Source of the DNA: UBA6115 sp050953005
GTDB lineage: Bacteria > Bacillota > Clostridia > Christensenellales > Aristaeellaceae
Assembly: GCA_050953005.1 (NCBI GenBank)
Contig: JBMNLV010000011.1
Location: 1 to 64,000 of the forward strand
Direction: 5' to 3'
DNA: 64,000 bases
The translations under genes were made by a program, and so were the position numbers. This document shows, piece after piece, positions 1-8,633 of this stretch (position 1 is the first letter of the stretch; each line of letters begins with the position of its first letter). The notes below the pieces were generated by a model, which did not search any database, was not told the origin of the DNA, and saw nothing but the letters and a program-made list of their open reading frames with translations.

Positions 1-92
1 TGGGATCTCCTTCCTTGGTCAATAAAATCAAAACAGAGCAAATGATGCATGTTGACATTTTTATTATATCATGGTATTAGTTTTTACAAGAT

Positions 93-216
93 ACTGCAAC
101 GTAAAAGCGACTAAAGGGATTCAAAATGACAGGTGTTGATTATGGCGACTTGAACATTGTAGTTTGCGGGCAGAAATCAACTTGTTTCTTTTGTTTTGAA
201 ACTGCAACGTTAAAGC
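93..216. repeat. Pair of direct repeats upstream of sugar importer
   Basis: The 16-base sequence ACTGCAACGTAAAAGC at 93-108 recurs as ACTGCAACGTTAAAGC at 201-216, 108 bp apart, with one mismatch. Both lie in the AT-rich leader in front of the solute-binding protein gene (start 268). Two near-identical sites spaced about ten helical turns apart upstream of a catabolic importer fit regulator binding sites, but no regulator is encoded nearby on this side. The assignment as operators is inference. Confidence 0.4.
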
Positions 217-267
217 AAGGAATTGATTAGCGAAAATGCTAATTAAATAAAAAAGGAGGAAACTTAC

Positions 268-1590
268 ATGAAGAAACTGTTTACCCTGATTCTCGCACTA
301 TCCATGCTGCTGACAATGACTGTCGCTGGCGCAGAAAGTGCAAAGACCACTGTGGTGTTCTGGAACAGCTGGACTGGCGGTGACGGCGATGCGCTACAGG
401 CCTTGGTGAGCAAGTTCAACGAGAGCCAGAATGAAGTACATGTCGACATGACCCGTTCTACTTCCTTTGGCGATATGCTACAGACCAGCCTTCCTACCAA
501 AGAAGCCGCTGACCTGATACTACTCAACTGCAACGATCTGAACAAGTATAGCAGCTACTTGCTTCCCATTACTGATATCTGGGAGAGCACCTCGCTGAAG
601 GCTGAGGATTTCTCTGAAGCTTATCTGGGCATGGCCAAGATGGGAAATGAACAGTATGGTATCCCCTTCCAGGTCACCACATACATGATGTATTACAACA
701 AAGACCTGCTCGCTGCCGCTGGTATTGAGAAAATCCCCACCACTTTCGCTGAGTGGACTGAGGCATCTGAAAAGATCACCGCTTTGTCTACCGCTGAGAA
801 GCCCATTTATGGCTCTGGTCTGTTCTACTGCTATAATGGCCAGAATCAGTCTGTGATGCAGCGTTTTGGCACTGGCTACATGATTGAGGGCGATGCTGAG
901 AATGGATTTACTCCCAACTTGCTGGGCAATCAGCCCCTGGCTGATTCCCTGATCTGGATGAAGAACCTGTACGACAATGGCTACAACCCCAAGGAGCGTG
1001 ATATCGACTCCATGATGGCTGCTGGTCAGATTGGCTTGATGACCAATGGTGGCTGGCTGAAAGGTGCCTTGGACGCTTCCGGTGTGAACTATGGTATTAC
1101 CAAGCTGCCCACAGTGACCGGTGAGGACCAGAGCGAATGGGCTCTGGGCGATTTGAACTGCTTCATGATGACCTCCTCTGCCACCGAGGAGACCAAGAAG
1201 GCCGCCTATAAGTTTATTGAGTGGTGGTTTACCGGTTCCGGGCTAGAGGCTCAGGAAGTGACCCAGGGTGTGGATTACTCTGGAATCACCCCCAACGCTG
1301 AGTGGTCCATCTCCATGTGCTATGTGAATGCTTACCTGCCCACTGTAAACAGCCCTGAGTACCAGGCCAATGAGACCCTGGTGGCTGTATCCCCATCCTC
1401 TACTGCCCAGGTGCAGATGTTTGCGGGAGCAGGTACCTTGTTCTGGTCCGATGTTGCTGCTACGCATGGACAGATGGTTGAGGAATGGGTATTCAATGGC
1501 CCAACCAACCCCACCTATGATGATGTTCAGGACTTTTTGGCTGTGTACCAGGATGACCTGGCTTCCTATATTTCTGAGTACTATGAGTAA
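268..1590 (+). CDS. Sugar ABC transporter substrate-binding protein
   Basis: Extracytoplasmic binding protein of a carbohydrate ABC importer (SBP_bac_1/MalE type), 440 residues. It delivers an oligosaccharide or monosaccharide to the two permeases encoded directly downstream. Residues 1-22 form a classical signal peptide (MKK, hydrophobic core, A-x-A cleavage near VAGAES). There is no lipobox cysteine, unusual for a Gram-positive binding protein, so the mature protein may be released or held by its permease. The mature start (TTVVFWNSWTGGDGDALQ) is the typical beta1-alpha1 opening of the family. The start is fixed by AAAAGGAGG 7-9 nt upstream of ATG 268. The adjacent GH43 gene suggests an arabinose- or xylose-containing glycan, but the substrate cannot be read from the sequence. 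Confidence 0.9.
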   Translation: MKKLFTLILALSMLLTMTVAGAESAKTTVVFWNSWTGGDGDALQALVSKFNESQNEVHVDMTRSTSFGDMLQTSLPTKEAADLILLNCNDLNKYSSYLLPITDIWESTSLKAEDFSEAYLGMAKMGNEQYGIPFQVTTYMMYYNKDLLAAAGIEKIPTTFAEWTEASEKITALSTAEKPIYGSGLFYCYNGQNQSVMQRFGTGYMIEGDAENGFTPNLLGNQPLADSLIWMKNLYDNGYNPKERDIDSMMAAGQIGLMTNGGWLKGALDASGVNYGITKLPTVTGEDQSEWALGDLNCFMMTSSATEETKKAAYKFIEWWFTGSGLEAQEVTQGVDYSGITPNAEWSISMCYVNAYLPTVNSPEYQANETLVAVSPSSTAQVQMFAGAGTLFWSDVAATHGQMVEEWVFNGPTNPTYDDVQDFLAVYQDDLASYISEYYE

Positions 1591-1620
1591 CCCGAAGCAC
1601 TGACGCAATAAAAGCAAACA

Positions 1621-1658
1621 AACGGGGGGACACCGGTTCGCTCCGGTGTGCCCCCGTT
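1621..1658 (+). terminator. Intergenic hairpin between binding protein and permease genes
   Basis: AACGGGGG...ACACCGG pairs with CCGGTGT...CCCCCGTT around a six-base loop, giving a stem of about 15 pairs with one G/G mismatch. No T-run follows, so it is more likely a partial attenuator or an mRNA 3'-end stabiliser than a full terminator. Such hairpins after the binding-protein gene commonly let that gene be expressed above its permeases; that role here is inference. Confidence 0.65.
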
Positions 1659-1683
1659 CCATTGAGGAAACGGAGGGAAGCTT

Positions 1684-2592
1684 ATGATAGCTATCGGAAG
1701 CAGAAAACCTCATTCCATGTCCTTTGAGAAGAAATTGGAAAAAACAGCCTATTTGTTTATTCTTCCTGCCGCCTTGCTGCTGATTGTTTTCTGCATTGTT
1801 CCGATGTTGGGTTCCTTTTATGTCAGTACGCAGAAGATGGGCGTCGATCTGAGCAAAGCTGAATTTGTTGGTTTGGACAATTATATCCGGGCTTTATCGG
1901 ACAGACGCTTTATCCAGTCTATCAGCATCACGCTAAAGTACACTGCCATTGAAGTGCCGCTTCAGATGGTAATAGGCGTGCTGCTTTCTGCGTTGTTGGC
2001 AAAAAACACGCTATTGAACAAGTTGTTTCGCAGCATCTATTTCCTGCCTGTAGTTGCTTCTGCTGTCACTGTTGGTGTTACCTGGCAACTGGTGTTGCAT
2101 TCCAATATCGGCATCTTTACCTACTGGCTTAAATGGCTTGGTTTTACTGACGTCAATCTGCTTAATAACACAAACACTGCTATATATGTGGTGGTTTTTG
2201 TAGCTATTTGGAAGACATTTGGCATTTCAGCTATCATTCTGGTGTCGGCTATCCAGAATATTCCTGATTCCCTTTTTGAGGCTTCCGCCATTGATGGTGC
2301 TGGCAAGATCCGCCAATTCTTTGCGGTTACACTGCCAGGCATTATGCCGTCGTTCTGGTTTTTGCTGATGACCCGTATCATTGGCTCTCTGCAGATGTTT
2401 GATATTGTCTACACCATGACAGGCGGTGGTCCCAGCCGCTCCACCACAACCATGGTGGTCTACATCTATGAGCAGGCCTTTAACAGCATGAACAAAACCG
2501 GTTATGCAACTGCCATGAGTGAGTTCCTGTTTGCAGGTATCATGTTAGTGACATGCGTGATGTACTACATCATGAACAAGACTTCAGATTAA
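1684..2592 (+). CDS. Sugar ABC transporter permease (MalF/UgpA type)
   Basis: Inner-membrane permease of the importer, 302 residues, with six predicted membrane segments; the first is near residues 20-42 (LFILPAALLLIVFCIVPMLG). The cytoplasmic EAA loop that docks on the ATPase is visible as EASAIDGAGKIRQFFAVTLP about 90 residues from the C-terminus. ATG 1684 has GGAGG eight bases upstream; a second in-frame ATG (MSFEKKLEK) twelve codons later is possible but has no comparable site. The gene follows the binding protein and lies 17 nt before the second permease. No ATPase gene accompanies the operon; in Bacillota a shared MsmK-type ATPase encoded elsewhere usually serves such importers. Confidence 0.9.
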   Translation: MIAIGSRKPHSMSFEKKLEKTAYLFILPAALLLIVFCIVPMLGSFYVSTQKMGVDLSKAEFVGLDNYIRALSDRRFIQSISITLKYTAIEVPLQMVIGVLLSALLAKNTLLNKLFRSIYFLPVVASAVTVGVTWQLVLHSNIGIFTYWLKWLGFTDVNLLNNTNTAIYVVVFVAIWKTFGISAIILVSAIQNIPDSLFEASAIDGAGKIRQFFAVTLPGIMPSFWFLLMTRIIGSLQMFDIVYTMTGGGPSRSTTTMVVYIYEQAFNSMNKTGYATAMSEFLFAGIMLVTCVMYYIMNKTSD

Positions 2593-2609
2593 GGAAGGGA
2601 GGAGAGCAT

Positions 2610-3500
2610 ATGCATATAGAATCCGCGGAGATTGCTTCTCTCGCCCATGCCCGCAAAACCCCGCTTTCAGTGATTGTAAAACGGATCATTCGATATATTC
2701 CGATTTTTATTCTTCTGGTGTTTTTCGCATTCATTTTGTTGGCTCCTCTTCTATGGATGTGCCTTGGCGCATTCAAGAGTGATCCGGAAGTAATCAGCTA
2801 TCCACCTAGGTTCTTTCCTGTAGGGAATAATTTTATGAAAAACTGGGATAATGTGCTTAAGCAGATAGATTTTTGGGGTATGACGGTGAATACAGCCGTT
2901 TACGCCATTGGAACAACAATTCCAGCGATGTTTGTCAACGCATTGGCAGGCTACGCGTTTGCCCGGTTCCGATTTCGTGGCAAGAATATATTGTTCCTGC
3001 TGTTCCTTGCTACGATGATGATCCCATTCCAGGTGATTATGGTGCCGCTGTATCTGGAAGTATATTATCTGGGCTGGTTGAACAGCTTCCAGGGTTTGAT
3101 TGTTCCGAAGATTGCTTCCGCGTACTGGATTTTTCTGTGCCGGTCTGCCTTTGAAGGGCTACCAAAGGATTTGGAGGATGCTGCCCGTATTGATGGTATG
3201 CATGAATTCGGTATTTTTGCCCGTGTTATGCTGCCGTTGATTACACCCGCGATGATCACTGTGTTGCTGTTGAGTATCAACAATTGCTGGAATGACCTGC
3301 TCTGGCCCATGATTGTTGCCAGCAAGAGCTCCATGCGTACATTGTCTAACGGTTTGGCAATTTTCATTGGCAATCGAACGGACAATTACAGCTCGGCCTT
3401 TACTGCAGCTGCTGTGTCCATGATTCCCATGCTGATCCTGTATATTTTCGGACAGAAATATTTTGTGGCTGGCCAGGCGACCTCCGGCATCAAAGGATAA
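2610..3500 (+). CDS. Sugar ABC transporter permease (MalG type)
   Basis: Second membrane subunit of the importer, 296 residues from ATG 2610, which has AAGGGAGGAG just upstream. The open frame extends 19 codons further but overlaps the previous permease and lacks a ribosome-binding site. A hydrophobic segment follows the N-terminus (IPIFILLVFFAFILLAPLLW). The EAA loop reads EDAARIDGMHEFGIFARVMLP. The C-terminus (YFVAGQATSGIKG) is the usual MalG-family end. It partners with the permease at 1684-2592. Transport specificity is not readable from the sequence. Confidence 0.9.
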   Translation: MHIESAEIASLAHARKTPLSVIVKRIIRYIPIFILLVFFAFILLAPLLWMCLGAFKSDPEVISYPPRFFPVGNNFMKNWDNVLKQIDFWGMTVNTAVYAIGTTIPAMFVNALAGYAFARFRFRGKNILFLLFLATMMIPFQVIMVPLYLEVYYLGWLNSFQGLIVPKIASAYWIFLCRSAFEGLPKDLEDAARIDGMHEFGIFARVMLPLITPAMITVLLLSINNCWNDLLWPMIVASKSSMRTLSNGLAIFIGNRTDNYSSAFTAAAVSMIPMLILYIFGQKYFVAGQATSGIKG

Positions 3501-3572
3501 GGCTGCATGAGGAATTAAAAAGCGGAAAAGCTCATTGGTGTTTGCAGACAATGTTACAACAGGGGGAGGATT

Positions 3573-5459
3573 ATGCCTACAATTCTTTGCTATACAAGGT
3601 TCGGCGAGGGAGTTTATCCCGACTACAACTATCCTGGTCATGTGGCTTATCTGTGTGACCTGGAACACGCGCTGCACCTGGCTATCAGTGATGATGGCGA
3701 AGTATTCAAGCCGCTACGCAATAACACAGGCGTTCTGTTTGCTAAATGTACATTCAGCGAAGGCAATCCCAGGGGTACGACCAAGACGCTGATCGATCCG
3801 TGGCTGGCCCGCGCTGCAGATGGTTCGTTTTTGCTGTGCGCGATCCGTCGCAATCAGAACGCTCCTGATCCCTTGTCTGTTGGCAGCATCATGCTGTTTG
3901 TCTCTAAGGATCTGGTACGCTATGAGGAGATTGGTTTCCTGAAGGTGGCGGAAGATGAAATCCGGCGTCCGCAATGCGTCTATCGTATAGAAACCGGTGA
4001 CTACGAGGTGTATTGGGAAAACGCGCAGGGACAGGCTTTCTGTGCTTACAGCAGGAACTTAATGCAGGTAGCGCAAACGAAGCGCTGTGAGATACGTGAT
4101 CCTGCAAAGGAAACATATGGCATTGACAAGTGCATTCCAGGCAACCAAATCACCATTAGCGAAGACGAGGCGGCCAATGTCAGGATGTACCTGGATGAAA
4201 TTAGAAATGTCAGTGTGGACCCGGTTTGCTGTATAGTGGAAGCAGGGCAAAGCGTATCAGAGCTTCCCAAAGCCGTGTGCCGATATAGCGATGGTTCAAC
4301 GCACGAAAAGCTTGTTGATTGGGATTTTTCGGGCGTGGATCCGAACAAGCCGGGTATATATGAGGTTCCCGGACATGTACAGGTCAAGAGTTGGCCATTT
4401 CCCATTCCGTTAAATTTCGGTTCCTACGCAGCCAGTCAGATCAACGACCCGAATATGAGATCCGGCATGTCTGACCCCTGTGTGACGATGCACAAGGGTA
4501 AGTATTACCTGTCCTCTTCGGGAAATCAGAACATCGTGTTGCGCTGCTCAGATACACCGGAGGGTGTTTTCGGGGCCGAGCCTGTGATCATCCATCGTGT
4601 TCCGCTGCAAGCGGGACAAAAGATGAACGGTACATGGGCAGCGGAGCTTCACGTAATTGATGATATTCCCTATTTGTTCACAACGATCTGTCCCAATGGC
4701 GTTTGGACACAGGTAAAGAGCGTTGTGCTGCGTTGCACAGGTGAGCTGCTGGATACTGATGCCTGGGAGGCCCCCCGCTATTGTGTCAAATCTAATGGCG
4801 AGTTGCTGACTGAAGGCGGTATCTCGTTGGATATGACTTGGTTCCGTGATCATGGCGTGGATTATGTGATGTGGTCTGATAGAAAGATCCGTTACGGCAC
4901 GGACCCGCTGGTAATTGAGCCAGCAGATGTTTATATCGCAACAGTAGCCCCTGCCGCTCCCTGGCAGTTGACCAGTGATCCTGTGTGCGTGCTTCGGCCT
5001 GTTTTTGGATGGGATCGTTGCGAGACAGAGGTTGAAGAAGCGCCGTATCTGCTTCGCCGGGGCAACGAGCTGTTTGTCACTGTATCCGGTTCGTCTACAG
5101 GCATGTCTGATCTATATGCGGTGGGACTGCTGCGTGCGAAAACGGGAAGTGACCTGCTGGATCCGGCTGCTTGGGATTGGTGGCCTTATCCACTGTTGAC
5201 TAAGGAAAGTGTGCCTGGCGAGTTCGGTCCTGGACATAACAATTTCACAAAGGATCCAGAAACAGGCGATGACCTGATGGTGTACCATGCTGTGCCCCAT
5301 GACGAGGCTGGCAGAACGCTACATCGTCATCCGGCTATGCGCCGTGTGCATTGGGGAGTTTCTGGTCTGCCATATCTGGAAATGACACCCGAGCGAGATT
5401 TAGATCCCAGGTTTGAGCGTATTACAATGAGGCTGACCATTTCAGGAAAAGGGAAATAG
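3573..5459 (+). CDS. GH43-type glycoside hydrolase with internal Big_4 domain
   Basis: Protein of 628 residues without a signal peptide, so probably cytoplasmic. An N-terminal region (about 1-190) has scattered GH43-like beta-propeller motifs. A Big_4 bacterial Ig-like domain (about 210-275) carries the typical pattern LP-x2-V-x3-YSDGS...WDFSGVDPNKPGIYEVPG. A C-terminal GH43 propeller (about 285-620) has DPCVTMHKGKYYL for the catalytic-base blade, WAAELHVIDDIPYLF for the second acid position, EAPYLLRRGNELFVTVSG around the general acid, and a GHNNF motif near the end. GH43 enzymes cleave arabinose or xylose from glycans; the exact linkage cannot be called. ATG 3573 has GGGGGAGG upstream. It is the fourth gene of the importer operon and probably trims imported oligosaccharides. 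Confidence 0.75.
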   Translation: MPTILCYTRFGEGVYPDYNYPGHVAYLCDLEHALHLAISDDGEVFKPLRNNTGVLFAKCTFSEGNPRGTTKTLIDPWLARAADGSFLLCAIRRNQNAPDPLSVGSIMLFVSKDLVRYEEIGFLKVAEDEIRRPQCVYRIETGDYEVYWENAQGQAFCAYSRNLMQVAQTKRCEIRDPAKETYGIDKCIPGNQITISEDEAANVRMYLDEIRNVSVDPVCCIVEAGQSVSELPKAVCRYSDGSTHEKLVDWDFSGVDPNKPGIYEVPGHVQVKSWPFPIPLNFGSYAASQINDPNMRSGMSDPCVTMHKGKYYLSSSGNQNIVLRCSDTPEGVFGAEPVIIHRVPLQAGQKMNGTWAAELHVIDDIPYLFTTICPNGVWTQVKSVVLRCTGELLDTDAWEAPRYCVKSNGELLTEGGISLDMTWFRDHGVDYVMWSDRKIRYGTDPLVIEPADVYIATVAPAAPWQLTSDPVCVLRPVFGWDRCETEVEEAPYLLRRGNELFVTVSGSSTGMSDLYAVGLLRAKTGSDLLDPAAWDWWPYPLLTKESVPGEFGPGHNNFTKDPETGDDLMVYHAVPHDEAGRTLHRHPAMRRVHWGVSGLPYLEMTPERDLDPRFERITMRLTISGKGK

Positions 5460-5510
5460 CATAAACTCAAACAATTATATCTCTACCGTTTGGAACACAC
5501 TGTTTATCGT

Positions 5511-6045
5511 TTAGTGTGCCGACCCGTATGTGCTGCACCATGGAAATAAAAGGCGCTTCACAGCGTCAGAGCCTGAATACAATCGCATTATTCTGCGCCA
5601 TGCTACCAGTAGTCTGTAAGGCTTGCGTACCGCACAAGAACATGTAGTATGGTATACTCATGAAGACGGTGTAATGAGTTTTCATATCTGGGCTTCTGCA
5701 TTTTTTCGGACAACAAGAGGTGTAGGTATTTTGCGGCAGGAGAAAAATAAGGCGTGTGGAAAATCTGCCCGTGGGTATTGTGCTGTGAAAGCAGCAATCC
5801 GCTGAAAGGACCTTGGACGGAATGTGGCATACTGACCCGCGCTGAAGGCGATGAATTCAGTTTCACAGATTTTTCACTGGATATGACAGTCTTTGAACTG
5901 CGAGGAAAACGTTACTGCATTTGGGCGGAAAAGGTCGGCGCATAAGATAATCTCCAATCTATACATAGCAGAAATGAGTTTACCAACTGTACCACAGATG
6001 CTTCTAACGAGCCAACGATTCCACCCTATGCATGGGAACGCCACG
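5511..6045 (+). pseudogene. Decayed second GH43 glycosidase
   Basis: No intact frame exists, but GH43 motifs occur in the right order across three frames. ADPYVLHHGNK and FTASEPEYNRIILRHATSSL (5517-5622) are followed by a stop. Then come AQEHVVWYTHEDGVMSFHIW, then SNPLKGPWTECGIL and FSLDMTVFELRGKRYCIWAE, then SNLYIAEM and PPYAWERHGF. These match blades of the GH43 arabinofuranosidase type, from the catalytic-base aspartate to the WE-x-x-GF segment. Several frameshifts and an in-frame stop make it non-functional. The C-terminal third is absent because the homology stops at about 6045, where the tRNA-Leu fragment begins. It presumably belonged to the importer operon. Confidence 0.8.
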
Positions 6046-6085
6046 GATTTTGAGTCCGTCGCGTCTGCCATTCCACCACACCGGC
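6040..6085 (-). pseudogene. 5' half of tRNA-Leu(CAA)
   Basis: Read on the minus strand from 6085, the sequence begins GCCGGTGTGGTGGAATGGC (acceptor 5' strand and D arm). It continues through an anticodon arm with loop CTCAAAA (anticodon CAA). Past the anticodon stem no T arm (GGTTCGAATCC type) and no CACCGGC acceptor 3' strand can be found. The sequence instead becomes the GH43 remnant read in the opposite direction. The shared word CCACGGATTTT spans the junction. The fragment cannot make a tRNA and probably marks a recombination site of the neighbouring integrase. Confidence 0.6.
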
Positions 6086-6089
6086 AGGT

Positions 6090-6121
6090 GCGTTGAAATC
6101 ATAAGGGATTCAACGCTTTTT
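6090..6121 (+). terminator. Rho-independent terminator
   Basis: GCGTTGAA pairs with TTCAACGC around an 11-base loop, followed by five T residues. It lies just past the GH43 remnant and the tRNA fragment, where it would stop transcription coming from the importer operon. Confidence 0.65.
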
Positions 6122-6248
6122 GTCAATGAGTACGCCACAGTGAATATGGTTATACGTCAGCTTTTTTGTCAGGTGGTTACCAGATAACACATCAAATTAT
6201 ATAGTTTATATCAGAGTTCATCGGGCGTTAGCCTTGTCAGCTAACTTG

Positions 6249-7370
6249 TCAGGTGGTTATTTTGCCAGTGAATAATAATCCAGCTTCTGCTATTTTACTT
6301 GGCATTGCATGGGCATAAATGTCCAGCGTTGTGCTGGCGTGCGAATGCCCAATAATAGCTTGAGTCGTTCTGATATCCACCCCGCTTGATAGCAGGGTTG
6401 AGCAAACAGCATGCCTGAAGGAATGCGAGGTATAGTCCGCAAGGTCAATCTGGCGCTTGATACTTCGCCACATGGTGTTGAACTTTGCGTCCGTATGTAT
6501 AGGTTCCTGAGTTTGAGCGTCTGTAATAATGAATTCATATTGATGTCGATTATCTAGCAGTATCTCTTTGAGTGGCTTCACCAAGGGAACAGTTCTCTTC
6601 CCGGCTTCTGTTTTGGGCTCCTTTATCTGGCCTCGCATTGCTTTGTTTGTTTTTCGGGTTTGAACAGCTCTGCTGATGTGGATTTTGTTATTGATGAAAT
6701 CAATATCGTCCCAACGCAAGGCAAGAACTTCACCCTTTCTTAGCCCTGTATATCCAAGCAATGCGATGTAGAGCCTCTCATGTTGATGCTCAAGCCTTTT
6801 TGCGTCATCAAGAATCCTTTTGAATTCATGTTCTCCGGGGACAGGTCGCTGGGCTTTTTTCTTGCTGTGTGTCAAACGGCTGTCCCTAGTTGGGTCTGTA
6901 GGGATGATATTATCACCAACAGCAATCTGCAATATCCTTGATAAAACAATTTTACGCTTGTGAATAGTTGACCATGAGTAGCGGCTGAGTTTGTCATAGA
7001 AAGCTTGAATACTTCGCCAGTCAATGTCCTCAACGTTCATCCTGCCAAAGTGGGGGAGTATGTCCTTTTCCATGTAATACCAGTAATCGCTGGCCGTAAT
7101 TTCTGATACGGTTTGTGAGATATACTGCCAGTTGTCCTTTGAGAATTTTTCAAAATTGTGTTTTGATTCTCTAATTGGCTCACCGGATCTGGAACCGTTT
7201 TTAAGCTCCGCGTATTTATCCGCAATTTCCTGCTCGGAGTCTCCTGTTAACCAGAGTTTTACTCCGTTGATAGTATAAAGCCTTTTGATTTTAGCCATTG
7301 AAAATTCCTCAATCTCAAAATCAAAAGCAAATTCTCCTTCTCTTCTTCTGTTTTCAAAGTGCTCGTGCAT
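6249..7370 (-). CDS. Tyrosine recombinase / integrase
   Basis: Site-specific recombinase of 373 residues that would catalyse integration and excision of a mobile element. It has an Arm/SAM-like N-terminal region (about 30-160) and a catalytic domain (about 180-365). Catalytic residues visible in order are the arginine in TGLRKGEVLALRW, HSFRH (His-x-x-Arg), GHSHASTT and the nucleophile in LDIYAHA. The start at 7370 is chosen because AAGGAGGTG lies just upstream; an inner ATG (MAKIKRLYTING) lacks such a site. It sits about 160 bp from the tRNA-Leu fragment, the usual position of an integrase next to its attachment site. Its own target is not proven. Confidence 0.9.
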   Translation of the reverse strand: MHEHFENRRREGEFAFDFEIEEFSMAKIKRLYTINGVKLWLTGDSEQEIADKYAELKNGSRSGEPIRESKHNFEKFSKDNWQYISQTVSEITASDYWYYMEKDILPHFGRMNVEDIDWRSIQAFYDKLSRYSWSTIHKRKIVLSRILQIAVGDNIIPTDPTRDSRLTHSKKKAQRPVPGEHEFKRILDDAKRLEHQHERLYIALLGYTGLRKGEVLALRWDDIDFINNKIHISRAVQTRKTNKAMRGQIKEPKTEAGKRTVPLVKPLKEILLDNRHQYEFIITDAQTQEPIHTDAKFNTMWRSIKRQIDLADYTSHSFRHAVCSTLLSSGVDIRTTQAIIGHSHASTTLDIYAHAMPSKIAEAGLLFTGKITT

Positions 7371-7414
7371 CTAAGCACCTCCTTATTATATCATATTATT
7401 TTTGGGAATAAGTA

Positions 7415-7472
7415 ATGCCCCGGGAGCCAGATGGGCAGTTTTGCTGTCCATCTGACGCCGGGGCATTTTTTT
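7415..7472 (+). terminator. Long hairpin with T-run
   Basis: ATGCCCCGG...CCAGATGG pairs with CCATCTG...CCGGGGCAT, then seven T residues on the plus strand. No plus-strand gene precedes it; it sits directly upstream of the integrase gene on the other strand. It could insulate that gene or end a small unrecognised plus-strand RNA. Confidence 0.6.
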
Positions 7473-7487
7473 GTCGTTTTTAGGGTT

Positions 7488-7961
7488 CTAAATGTCCAGA
7501 ATTTCAAGGGGTAAGGGAAACACCTTGCATCTGAAAGAGTACCTCTCAAACCCGTTGATTTTATTTACTTTTTTTGGCCCTAAAAGGTAACGTTTGATAG
7601 GTATAGTAGTTGTTAGACACAGAGGACAGCCAATCCACAACGAGAGGATGGCCCTGTGAATCAGGGCGCGATTCTTGAAGCCATAGCCGCTTAGATGACG
7701 ATTGTGAGCTGTGATAACGACCAATATATCGGTTTACATAATTCGTTGCTTGGCTACGGCGCAAATATGCGAAGCAACTATTCCTAAACCAGAGTATTTG
7801 CAACCAACTGGCCGTCCCTGTGTCATTTTTGACAGGTAAAAAGCGGCGTTTTCAGGTGTCTAAATGTCCAGATTTTGAGGGGTTAAGGGAAACACCTTGC
7901 CTCTAAAAAAACGCCTCTGGGAGGCATTGATTTCATTGACTTTTTCCAGTCCTAAATGTCC
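7488..7961. repeat. Diverged direct repeats with CTAAATGTCC core
   Basis: CTAAATGTCCAGA begins two related stretches of about 95 bp, at 7488-7583 and 7860-7950. Both also contain GGGAAACACCTTGC and a TTGATTT...CTTTTT segment. A third CTAAATGTCC (7952-7961) closes the second copy and supplies the stop codon of the Cys-rich gene on the minus strand. A partial related copy (GGAAACACC, ATTGATTTAACTCACC) lies at about 10335-10380 against the 3' end of the ATPase gene. The spacing between copies (7584-7859) holds no gene I can support. Confidence 0.6.
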
Positions 7962-8404
7962 ACACTCGCCCCCCTCTCTCTCGCGTGGTTTTGCTTCGCG
8001 TAGTTTTCTCGCTCCCATCTGGCCTTGGTTCCGCGCCTCGCGTCCTCCCGGCAAGAAACGCAATACTTCTGCCGGTTGCTTGCCTTCACAATTGGCGCCC
8101 CGCACCGCTTGCAGCAGTCTGTCACGATATTGAGGCTGCGCCTGCCGTCATAATCGTCAAGAAACGCGCGATAGAGGGCTTCGAGTCTTTTGTTGCCGGG
8201 CAGCACGGCCTTGAGGAAATAAGGGCAGGTAATACCTTTGTCTCCAAATGGATATCTCGCGCCGGTGTCCGGGTTGATGTCCGTCTCATACCAATTGCAG
8301 GGTTTGTCCCTGGGCAGGCACATGCCGTCCAGATGGTTTGCGCATTCATTGGCGGCAAGGCGTGACAGAGCCGGGATGAGCTTGTTTTCCGTAATTGATT
8401 TCAT
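7952..8404 (-). CDS. Cys_rich_VLP-type mobile-element protein
   Basis: Small cysteine-rich protein of 150 residues. The central segment ECANHLDGMC...CPYFLKAVLP contains the A-V-L-P signature that names the Cys_rich_VLP family found in conjugative elements of Clostridia. The C-terminal CKRCGAPIVKASNRQKYC is a four-cysteine zinc-finger-like unit followed by a basic tail (RRGTKARWERENYAKQ). The family has no established function; nucleic-acid binding is a reasonable guess. ATG 8404 is preceded by TAGGAGG. The stop codon falls inside the CTAAATGTCC repeat. Confidence 0.65.
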   Translation of the reverse strand: MKSITENKLIPALSRLAANECANHLDGMCLPRDKPCNWYETDINPDTGARYPFGDKGITCPYFLKAVLPGNKRLEALYRAFLDDYDGRRSLNIVTDCCKRCGAPIVKASNRQKYCVSCREDARRGTKARWERENYAKQNHARERGASVDI

Positions 8405-8433
8405 GTGATGAACCTCCTATATTTTTGGGCATT

Positions 8434-8462
8434 AAAAAAGCGCCAGCGGTGAAGCTGACGCT
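8434..8462 (-). terminator. Rho-independent terminator (minus strand)
   Basis: On the minus strand AGCGTCAGC pairs with GCTGGCGCT around TTCACC, followed by six T residues. It lies just upstream of the Cys_rich_VLP-type gene and would isolate it from read-through. No gene feeding it is evident in the 8463-10300 minus strand. Confidence 0.6.
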
Positions 8463-8633
8463 AAACAGGGTGATAAGTTTTTAATTGTTTCGTTGGGATC
8501 GTCGGGAAAGGTTAAGAGGATTGCGGTTACAGGGATCTGAGCTGAGATCTGCTGTCCGGGAAAAACACGTCTCTGAGCATGTGGCGGGCATTAAGGCAAC
8601 ACCGTTCCATAAAGCCGGATTATTTCAGCGTAA

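Noticed and set aside
6001..6085. A complete tRNA-Leu gene
   Set aside because: The T arm and the 3' acceptor strand CACCGGC cannot be found downstream on the minus strand; only the 5' half is present.
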